Part shown: positions 7,065 through 12,683 of the stretch, one piece after another
How the letters are laid out: every line of letters begins with the position of its first letter
Numbering within the stretch: the first letter of the stretch is position 1
Origin: Ruminococcaceae bacterium UBA5408
Lineage (GTDB): Bacteria > Bacillota > Clostridia > Oscillospirales > Acutalibacteraceae
Assembly: GCA_002407645.1 (NCBI GenBank)
Contig: DHNU01000008.1
Location: 1-12,683, forward strand
Length of the DNA stretch: 12,683 bases
Direction of reading: 5' to 3'
The notes under the pieces: model-generated
Told to the model about the DNA's origin: nothing
What the model saw: only the letters and a program-made list of their open reading frames with translations
Databases searched by the model: none
Position numbers and translations under genes: made by a program

Positions 7065-7070
7065 ATATCA

Positions 7071-7099
7071 AATATAGTTGTATGATTACCATTTGTCAA
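7071..7099 (-). promoter_or_regulatory. Near-consensus sigma-A promoter of potABCD
   Basis: On the minus strand, consensus TTGACA (7099-7094) is followed by exactly 17 bp and TATATT (7076-7071). Transcription should start near 7065-7064, at the edge of the structured leader. Upstream, 7100-7235 is strongly AT-rich with A-tracts, including a run of eight immediately before the -35, and could act as an UP element. No gene was seen in that stretch. Confidence 0.85.
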
Positions 7100-7238
7100 G
7101 ATTTTTTTTACTATTTCATCTATTTTCTGCTGTTTTCCTAATTTATACATATAATATTTTTAATTTTCTCTAATTTTCTTTTAAAATCTCTGTTTTTCAT
7201 AGATGCTGTTTTTCACTTGCATTAATTTGTGTAAACGT

Positions 7239-7289
7239 AAAAAATACACCCTTAGTTTCAGTTTGAGCTGAACATCTAAAGGTGTATTT
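7239..7289 (-). terminator. Rho-independent terminator of the hom-thrB-lysC operon
   Basis: On the minus strand a 14-bp stem (AAATACACCTTTAG, 7289-7276, with CTAAGGGTGTATTT, 7255-7242, one G-T wobble) carries an inner 5-bp hairpin TTCAG/CTGAA and ends in six Ts (7244-7239). It lies about 24 bp beyond the lysC stop and cleanly separates this operon from potABCD. Confidence 0.93.
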
Positions 7290-7312
7290 ATTTTAATCAA
7301 AGAAAAATAGGA

Positions 7313-7792
7313 TTACATAGCGTCATTAAAAAACTTATTGTGAATTGTTGTAACAGCTTTATCTGCATCCGAACGGTCAATCAAAACAGAAATTTTGATT
7401 TCGCTTGTGGCAATCATTTGGATATTAATATTTGCGTCGTATAGTGCTTCGAACATTTCTGCCGCTGTACCGGGGTGCGTTTCCATACCGGCACCGACAA
7501 TAGATACTTTGGCTACATTTTCATCGTAAACAACGCTTGTAGCGCCGATAAGCTCAACATAAGGGTCAAGAATATCAATCGTTTCTTTTAAGTTTGCCTG
7601 ACTTACTGTAAAGCTTATATCTTTTGTTCCGTTACGTCCAACTGACTGGAGAATTATATCTACGTTAATATTTTTTGCAGATAATTTTGAGAATATTTTA
7701 AATGCAAGCCCCGGTCTGTCCGGAACACCGATAATTGAAACACGAGCTACATCTTCATCTTTAGCGATACCGCTGATAAGCATTTTCTCCAC
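7313..7792 (-). CDS. Aspartokinase beta subunit (internal in-frame start within lysC)
   Basis: Inside lysC, at codon 246 of the 404-residue form, GTG (7792-7790) is preceded by a perfect AAGGAGG (7807-7801) exactly eight bases upstream, in the coding frame. Another in-frame ATG follows two codons later. Initiation here would give a 159-residue protein made of the two ACT domains only. Known biology: in B. subtilis and corynebacterial class II aspartokinases, an ACT-only beta subunit of about 160 residues is made from just such an internal start and assembles with alpha. The match of position and spacing makes this product likely, though it is inferred from sequence only. Confidence 0.72.
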   Translation of the reverse strand: MEKMLISGIAKDEDVARVSIIGVPDRPGLAFKIFSKLSAKNINVDIILQSVGRNGTKDISFTVSQANLKETIDILDPYVELIGATSVVYDENVAKVSIVGAGMETHPGTAAEMFEALYDANINIQMIATSEIKISVLIDRSDADKAVTTIHNKFFNDAM

Positions 7793-8527
7793 GTTTGTTG
7801 CCTCCTTAACAATTGTTCCGCGTTTTTTTGTTAAACTGGATAGGACTTCAAGCCGAATACCGTATTTTTTTGCCATTTCTACAGAACGATTGTTGAGTAC
7901 CTGCGCTCCGAGAGTTGCAAGTTCAAGCATTTCATCATAAGAAATATGGTCAAGTTTCCTTGCATCTTTGACTTTTCTCGGGTCAGCTGTAAAAACGCCC
8001 TCAACATCCGTATAAATTTGGCACAAATCGGCTTTCATAACCGAGGCAATTGCTACTGCACTTGTATCTGAACCGCCGCGGCCCAGAGTTGTCATATCAT
8101 TATAGCGATTAACACCTTGAAATCCTGTTACAATAACAATATTTTTTTTATCAAGTTCTTTTTTTATCCTATCTGGTATAACCCTTTTAATTCTTGCACT
8201 TCCATAGGCAGAGCTTGTCATAAATCCCGCCTGCCAACCCAATAGCGATACTACGGGATATCCAAGTTTTTCTATTGCCATGGCAAGAAGTGAAGCGGAA
8301 ATTTGTTCTCCCGAAGTCAACAACATATCCATTTCACGTTTTGATGGTACATCATTAATCTGTTTTGCTTTAGCGATTAAATCATCGGTTGTGTCCCCTT
8401 GCGCAGAAACAACAACAACAACGCTATGTCCTTTTGAATAAGTTTTTGTTACTATGTCTGCCACATTAAAAATGCGTTCAGCATCGGCAACCGAACTGCC
8501 GCCGAATTTTTGGACAATAAGACTCAT
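7313..8527 (-). CDS. lysC: Aspartokinase (LysC, class II alpha subunit)
   Basis: Aspartokinase phosphorylates L-aspartate with ATP, the committed step toward lysine, threonine and methionine (and, in spore formers, dipicolinate via the lysine branch). The 404 residues start with the kinase motif VQKFGGSSVAD (about 5-15). TTLGRGGSDTSA (146-157) and YTDVEGVFTADPR (172-184) complete the amino-acid kinase domain. Two ACT regulatory domains fill about 255-404. ATG at 8527 is preferred over an in-frame TTG at 8536, because the GGGGG (8542-8538) is ten bases from the ATG but only one from the TTG. thrB ends 32 bp upstream, so they are probably co-transcribed. Length and layout match B. subtilis LysC, a monofunctional alpha2beta2 enzyme. 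An internal start for the beta subunit is present. Which end product inhibits it cannot be judged here. Confidence 0.96.
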   Translation of the reverse strand: MSLIVQKFGGSSVADAERIFNVADIVTKTYSKGHSVVVVVSAQGDTTDDLIAKAKQINDVPSKREMDMLLTSGEQISASLLAMAIEKLGYPVVSLLGWQAGFMTSSAYGSARIKRVIPDRIKKELDKKNIVIVTGFQGVNRYNDMTTLGRGGSDTSAVAIASVMKADLCQIYTDVEGVFTADPRKVKDARKLDHISYDEMLELATLGAQVLNNRSVEMAKKYGIRLEVLSSLTKKRGTIVKEATNVEKMLISGIAKDEDVARVSIIGVPDRPGLAFKIFSKLSAKNINVDIILQSVGRNGTKDISFTVSQANLKETIDILDPYVELIGATSVVYDENVAKVSIVGAGMETHPGTAAEMFEALYDANINIQMIATSEIKISVLIDRSDADKAVTTIHNKFFNDAM

Positions 8528-8559
8528 TAGGCTCAATCCCCCATATCTAAGTAAAAGTA

Positions 8560-9456
8560 CTATTCAATTGATATTTTTGCACCGTCTGAATCGGTGTTTA
8601 AAACTTTTATCTGCCAGCCGGTAATATTTTTTTCTTCTAAATGACTTGCCGCATATTTTGAAAAAACACCGGCATTTGCAGCATCTATCATTGAAATTAT
8701 TGTCGGGCCTGCACCGCTGACATATGTACCGAGTGAACCGAGCTCATAACTAAGTCTGAAAACATCGTCCAAATTATCAATCAAATCAGCCCTGTAAGGC
8801 TGATGAATTTTATCTTGAACAGCTACACGCAGATTTTCAAGCTTTCCGGAAAACAGTGAGGCCGCCATAAGTGCAGACCTTGAAAGATTATAGACTGCGT
8901 CGCTTCTTGAATATTCACTTGGAAGTACAGACCTTGCTTTTTCCGTTTTCAGTTCAAACGGAGGAATAAATACTGCAAAATTTATTTTATCTGAAACAGG
9001 AACACTTACACTGTAAACTTTTCCTGCTTCTATTGCACAAGCCGCAAGTCCTCCTTCAATTGCAGGAGTTGTATTGTCAGGATGACCTTCAATTTTTGCA
9101 GCCATATCAATTAATTCTTGTTGGCTGAGTGGATTTCCTAAAAGACGGTTTGCACCTAAAATACCCGCAACAACACAGGCTGAACTGCTGCCAAGACCGC
9201 GCGCCATCGGTATATTGTTAAGCTGGACAATCTTTAAGCCCGGAAGTTCTTTTCCACATTTTTCATAAACTTGTTTAGCAGTCTGGAAAATCAAATTGCT
9301 TTCATCCGTCGGAATTTTAATATCATCCTTAGAAGAAATATCAATAGTATCTGATTCTTCCATCCAAACCTGATTATATAAATTAAGCGCAATTCCAAGT
9401 GAGTCAAAACCGGAACCGAGGTTTGCACTGGTAGCCGGTACTTGAATTCTAATCAT
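8560..9456 (-). CDS. thrB: Homoserine kinase ThrB
   Basis: ThrB is the GHMP-family kinase that makes O-phospho-L-homoserine from homoserine and ATP, the penultimate step of threonine synthesis. The 298 residues are a typical length. The N-terminal substrate-binding motif is VPATSANLGSGFDSLG (6-21). The GHMP phosphate-binding loop is PMARGLGSSSA (83-93), followed by EGHPDNTTPA (123-132). The C-terminal GHMP motif is GTYVSGAGPT (243-252). The ATG has only a weak AGGA about ten bases upstream. hom ends 25 bp before it, and lysC begins 32 bp after its TAG stop, so all three probably form one transcript. Threonine synthase (thrC), needed to finish the pathway, is not in the window. Confidence 0.96.
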   Translation of the reverse strand: MIRIQVPATSANLGSGFDSLGIALNLYNQVWMEESDTIDISSKDDIKIPTDESNLIFQTAKQVYEKCGKELPGLKIVQLNNIPMARGLGSSSACVVAGILGANRLLGNPLSQQELIDMAAKIEGHPDNTTPAIEGGLAACAIEAGKVYSVSVPVSDKINFAVFIPPFELKTEKARSVLPSEYSRSDAVYNLSRSALMAASLFSGKLENLRVAVQDKIHQPYRADLIDNLDDVFRLSYELGSLGTYVSGAGPTIISMIDAANAGVFSKYAASHLEEKNITGWQIKVLNTDSDGAKISIE

Positions 9457-9481
9457 ATCATCAACATCCTAAAAAATAAAA

Positions 9482-10726
9482 TTACAGTTCACTTATACGT
9501 ATTGTATTTTTAACTTCTACACCCATTTTTTCGATTTCAGAAAGTTTTTCAACAATTTCTTTTTCCTGCATTTTAATGGTTACAAATGCAATTTCTCTAT
9601 TTTCCGCATTTTTGCGTGTAATTCTATCGACTTTGCCAAATACTTTTTGTATGTTCTTAAATGCAGACTCTTCATCATCTGCTTCTGCACGAACAAACAT
9701 GGAAACTTCATTTAAACGGTAATCTTCAACATATTCCTTTGAACCGTCTTCCCAGTATAAGTATTTTCTCGCTTTAAAGTGTTTTACACAGTCAATTACG
9801 TCAGCTACAACTGCGCTTGCAGTAGGCAGCTTACCTGCTCCTTTTCCGTAAAAAACAACGTCGCCGGTTGAATCTCCGCGTACTAAAATACCATTAAACA
9901 CGTCATCAACATTGGCAAGTTGGCTGTCACGAGGAATAAGCATAGGACATACAATTATCTGAATTTTGCCGCTCGGCATCATCTTAACCTGACCGACAAG
10001 TTTAACTACACCACCCCATGATGCTGCATATTCAACATCGGCAAGAGTAATTTTTGTAATTCCCTCTGTGTGAACCTGTTCAGGATATACATGCTTACCA
10101 TATGAAAGAGATGCCAAAATGCAGATTTTTCGGCAAGCATCCTGTCCCTCAATATCAGCAGCAGGATTGCGCTCGGCATAGCCCAATTTTTGTGCTAAAG
10201 CCAAAGCATCGTCAAAGCTCATTTTTTCTGTTATCATTTTGGTTAATATAAAATTAGTGGTGCCGTTTAAAATTCCCGCAATTTCAACAACGTCGTTTGC
10301 GGCAAGGCATTGATTTATCGGACGAATTATCGGAATACCACCGCCGACACTTGCTTCAAACAAAAAGTTAAGATTGTTTTTTTGTGCAATTTTCAAAAGT
10401 TCCGCACCTTTTGCAGCTACAAGTTCCTTATTTGAAGTAACAACGCTTTTACCGGATTCAAGGCACCTTTTTACATAATCAAAAGCAGGGTTTAATCCAC
10501 CCATAACTTCGACAACAATTTTTACTTCGGGATCATTTAAAATTTTGTCGAATGATTTTGTAAATTTGCTTTCAAAAGGACTTCCGGGAAAGTCCCGCAA
10601 ATCAAGTATATATTTAATATCAATTTGTTCTTTTGCACGTTTTGCAATATTGTCAGTGTGTTTCGTCAAAACGTCAACAACACCTGAACCAACCACACCG
10701 TATCCCATTACAGCTATTTCTACCAT
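9482..10726 (-). CDS. hom: Homoserine dehydrogenase
   Basis: This enzyme reduces L-aspartate semialdehyde to L-homoserine with NAD(P)H, at the branch toward threonine and methionine. Of the 414 residues, the first part is a Rossmann domain with GYGVVGSGVV (8-17). TSNKELVA (97-104) and FEASVGGGIPII (123-134) follow. The catalytic domain has GILNGTTNFIL (151-161) and DIEGQDACRK (191-200), in which Asp196 and Lys200 match the catalytic pair of the family. The last 75 or so residues form an ACT domain for threonine feedback. The ATG at 10726 is chosen over a GTG three codons earlier, because AAGAGG lies eight bases before the ATG. It is the first gene of hom-thrB-lysC, downstream of a promoter at 10782-10810. 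Confidence 0.96.
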   Translation of the reverse strand: MVEIAVMGYGVVGSGVVDVLTKHTDNIAKRAKEQIDIKYILDLRDFPGSPFESKFTKSFDKILNDPEVKIVVEVMGGLNPAFDYVKRCLESGKSVVTSNKELVAAKGAELLKIAQKNNLNFLFEASVGGGIPIIRPINQCLAANDVVEIAGILNGTTNFILTKMITEKMSFDDALALAQKLGYAERNPAADIEGQDACRKICILASLSYGKHVYPEQVHTEGITKITLADVEYAASWGGVVKLVGQVKMMPSGKIQIIVCPMLIPRDSQLANVDDVFNGILVRGDSTGDVVFYGKGAGKLPTASAVVADVIDCVKHFKARKYLYWEDGSKEYVEDYRLNEVSMFVRAEADDEESAFKNIQKVFGKVDRITRKNAENREIAFVTIKMQEKEIVEKLSEIEKMGVEVKNTIRISEL

Positions 10727-10781
10727 ATGTAGCACCTCTTATTATTTCTACTAATCTTAAAAAACGTATAAATACTTTAAC

Positions 10782-10810
10782 AGTTTACCATGTTTCAGTA
10801 TAACATTCAA
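10782..10810 (-). promoter_or_regulatory. Sigma-A-type promoter of hom-thrB-lysC
   Basis: On the minus strand, TTGAAT (10810-10805), 17 bp, then TAAACT (10787-10782). The start would be near 10775, leaving a leader of about 50 bases. That is too short for a T-box or lysine riboswitch, so transcription attenuation by those classes is not supported. Confidence 0.65.
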
Positions 10811-10823
10811 CTTAAAAAATATT

Positions 10824-10864
10824 AAAAAAGCAGGTATCGGTGGAAAGCATAAATTATCCCACCG
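10824..10864 (-). terminator. Weak candidate terminator after the PBP gene
   Basis: On the minus strand, CGGTGG (10864-10859) and CCACCG (10843-10838) form a 6-bp stem with a 15-base loop that overlaps the stop codon. A run of six Ts (10829-10824) comes only after an 8-base spacer, so efficiency is doubtful and read-through into hom is possible. Confidence 0.35.
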
Positions 10865-12683
10865 GTACTGCTGAACGTGTTGTTTTGTCACGAAATGAAT
10901 TTTTAATTTCCGGTAAATTCAGTGGAAAGCTATTTCCTGTATCTTTTTTAGACTCTGTTTCCGGCTGTTCACCTTCTGATACGTGCGATGCTTCATCATC
11001 TTCATCCGGATTTAATTTTGAATTATCATCGTCCTCTTCCAACTTTGAAGATGTACTATGCTCGACCCCCATATGAATACCATCGCAGGTAAGCGGCATT
11101 TTATTTTTATCATACCAACCTATTTGAGTTTCTGCGTCACCCGCTGGATTAGCAAGTAATCCTGATTTAGGGCAAAAAGAAGCTGCCACAACATCAGGGT
11201 CAAAACTGAATTTTATTTTTGGCTTTCCACTCAGGTATTTAGACATTACCTTTTTCCATGTAGTTGAGGCATAAGTAGTCGTACTTATGTGTTTTGGAGT
11301 TAAATAGCCTGTCCAAATTCCCGCAACAGCGTATGGTGTACCACCGATAAACCAACTGTCCTTATCATCATTGGTTGTACCCGTTTTTCCGTACACTTCC
11401 CAACTGCTGATGTTTGCACCTCGGCCGGTACCGTGAGGTCCTGTGACAACACGATTCAATAGATGGTTCATAATCGAAGCGGTTGAAGAACTGATTGCTT
11501 GTGTTGGTACATTATTACGATTATCCAATATTACATTTCCGTCATGGTCATCTGCATGATAAAAAGTATAAGGTTTATTATATTTTCCGCCGTTACCGAA
11601 TATTTGAAATCCGGCTGTCATTTCTCTTACTGTAACACCTTCACTTAAACCACCGAGTGCCATAGGCGCACGGTTATTATCCGACGGAGTCAAGCTTGTA
11701 AAGTCAAGCTTTTCTCTTAGAAAGTCAAAACTTTTTTGTGGAGTTATTTCTGTACCCACTTGTGCCGCAGATGCGTTTAAAGAACGCTCCAAAGCCAATT
11801 CCAATGGTATTTTGCCCCAATACCTTCCGCTGGTATTTCCCGGTCCCCAGTTTTTAGGACCTTCACTTCCGTCACCGTACCAATTAGGAACCGGGCTGTC
11901 GCTTACCAATGAAGAATAGTTATATTTGCCCATATCAATTGCAGGACCGTAAACTGCTAAAGGTTTCATAGTTGAACCGGGCTGTCTTTTAGCCATTGTG
12001 GCAAGACTGCGAAGACGATTCGCTTTTTTTTCACCTCTTGAACCTATGGTTGCAAGTACACGTCCGGAATAATCCATTGCAAAAAAGCCCGATTGAAGCT
12101 TTTTATTATTTCCAAAAACATTTTCGGATTCAAAAGTTTCCTCGGCAATTTTTTGTAAATCAGTATCCATTGCGGCATAAATTTTTAATCCGTCATGGTA
12201 AATCATATCTACCGCTTTTTCACTGGAACAATTATATACCTGCATAAGCCCTTCTTTTACATCTTCAAACAAAGTTTCCATATACCAGTTCCAAATTGGT
12301 ACTGAATTAACTGTGTTTTCATCACGTTTACCGACAAATTTCATATTTTCCGATTTTGCCATCGCCGTTTTGTATTCATCTTCCGTGATTTTTCCTTGAT
12401 TTTTCATTTCAGTTAACACTGTTTGTTGTCTTTCTTTGTTCAAATCCGCATGAGCTAAAGGTGAATATTTTGAAGGATTTTGAGTAATTCCGGCAATTGA
12501 AGCACACTCTGCAATATCACAATCCTGTATATTTTTACCAAAATACAAGTTTGCTGCAGCTTGTACACCATTCGTTCCACTGCCAAAATTTACAACGTTT
12601 AAGTACGCACCCAAAATTTCTTCTTTTGTATATTTTTCTTCAAGCGTTAATGCTCTGAAAATTTCTTTTACTTTTCTTGTTAT
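10854..12683 (-). CDS. Class A penicillin-binding protein (bifunctional PBP1A type), 5' end outside window
   Basis: This is a bifunctional peptidoglycan glycosyltransferase/DD-transpeptidase, membrane-anchored and acting outside the cell. The reading frame is open to the window's right edge (609 residues visible), so the membrane anchor and the catalytic Glu part of the GT51 domain are missing. The visible part begins in GT51 with RKVKEIFRALTLEEKYTKEE, then ILGAYLNVVNFG and AAANLYFGK. The transpeptidase domain has the SxxK motif STMK (Ser237 of the visible part), SLN (301-303) and KTG (433-435). A short segment with CPKSG (504-508) and TCDGIH (532-537), common in clostridial PBP1A, follows. 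The protein ends in a tail of about 65 residues rich in Asp, Glu, Ser and Lys that should be disordered and extracellular. It probably belongs to a unit separate from hom, though the terminator between them is weak. The exact paralogue is not resolved. Confidence 0.93.
   Translation of the reverse strand: MTRKVKEIFRALTLEEKYTKEEILGAYLNVVNFGSGTNGVQAAANLYFGKNIQDCDIAECASIAGITQNPSKYSPLAHADLNKERQQTVLTEMKNQGKITEDEYKTAMAKSENMKFVGKRDENTVNSVPIWNWYMETLFEDVKEGLMQVYNCSSEKAVDMIYHDGLKIYAAMDTDLQKIAEETFESENVFGNNKKLQSGFFAMDYSGRVLATIGSRGEKKANRLRSLATMAKRQPGSTMKPLAVYGPAIDMGKYNYSSLVSDSPVPNWYGDGSEGPKNWGPGNTSGRYWGKIPLELALERSLNASAAQVGTEITPQKSFDFLREKLDFTSLTPSDNNRAPMALGGLSEGVTVREMTAGFQIFGNGGKYNKPYTFYHADDHDGNVILDNRNNVPTQAISSSTASIMNHLLNRVVTGPHGTGRGANISSWEVYGKTGTTNDDKDSWFIGGTPYAVAGIWTGYLTPKHISTTTYASTTWKKVMSKYLSGKPKIKFSFDPDVVAASFCPKSGLLANPAGDAETQIGWYDKNKMPLTCDGIHMGVEHSTSSKLEEDDDNSKLNPDEDDEASHVSEGEQPETESKKDTGNSFPLNLPEIKNSFRDKTTRSAVPVG

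Noticed and set aside
6974..7066. Minus-strand 30-codon hydrophobic frame as a potA leader peptide
   Set aside because: Its ATG falls on the predicted transcription start, so there is no Shine-Dalgarno, and no codon run specific to polyamine-precursor amino acids (Arg, Orn-related or Met) was seen.
6883..7077. Plus-strand 64-codon frame across the potA leader
   Set aside because: It lies antisense to the start of potA and its leader, has no ribosome binding site, and its openness is explained by the GC-richer inverted-repeat sequence. It could still mark a dispersed repeat, as noted in the findings.
7187..7217. Two close copies of CTGTTTTTCA-like sequence as a repeat array
   Set aside because: Just two short AT-rich copies, with no regular spacing or further units, so not a CRISPR or iteron array.
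10736..10853. T-box, lysine or threonine attenuator in front of hom
   Set aside because: The gap is 118 bp with a promoter in its middle. No specifier loop, NGGUGG-type T-box sequence or anti-terminator pair is visible.

Overview
The window comes from an AT-rich, low-GC Gram-positive, endospore-forming bacterium. The adjacent sporulation genes spoIVB and spo0A, the AGGAGG-type ribosome binding sites, the frequent TTG start codons and the many AT-rich hairpin-plus-T terminators all point to class Clostridia. An Oscillospirales/Ruminococcaceae-like gut or environmental member is a guess. Nothing suggests a phage, plasmid, insertion sequence or CRISPR array. By gene content this is mostly conserved chromosomal housekeeping DNA.

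Layout, left to right. At 1-375 is the 3' end of a plus-strand hotdog-fold acyl-CoA thioesterase. It converges on a long minus-strand series through a bidirectional terminator near 396-434. All remaining genes are on the minus strand, so transcription runs from right to left. Starting at the right edge they are: a class A penicillin-binding protein cut by the window end (10854-12683); a homoserine/threonine/lysine branch operon hom-thrB-lysC (10726 down to 7313) with its own promoter and a very strong terminator; a 414-bp intergenic region; a tightly coupled polyamine ABC-transporter operon potA-potB-potC-potD (6898 down to 2960) that also ends in a strong terminator; then spoIVB (2768 to 1533) and spo0A (1415 to 630), with a sigma-A-like promoter in front of spo0A.

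How the genes work together. LysC makes aspartyl phosphate, Hom reduces aspartate semialdehyde to homoserine, and ThrB phosphorylates homoserine. ThrC and aspartate-semialdehyde dehydrogenase are not in the window. PotABCD imports spermidine/putrescine using ATP. SpoIVB is the forespore-secreted signalling protease that triggers sigma-K activation, and Spo0A is the master regulator of sporulation entry. The PBP polymerises and cross-links peptidoglycan.

The most interesting signals are four. (1) The potABCD 5' leader (6899-7064) is GC-richer and highly structured. It lies directly downstream of a near-consensus promoter and contains mutually exclusive pairings, one of which covers the potA Shine-Dalgarno. 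It could be an undescribed translational switch or an inserted small repeat. (2) PotD lacks a lipobox and instead carries a C-terminal membrane anchor. (3) The Spo0A receiver domain keeps the phospho-accepting Asp56 but has Thr in place of the near-invariant Lys and Asn in place of one acidic-pocket Asp. (4) A strong internal ribosome binding site inside lysC predicts a separate beta subunit.
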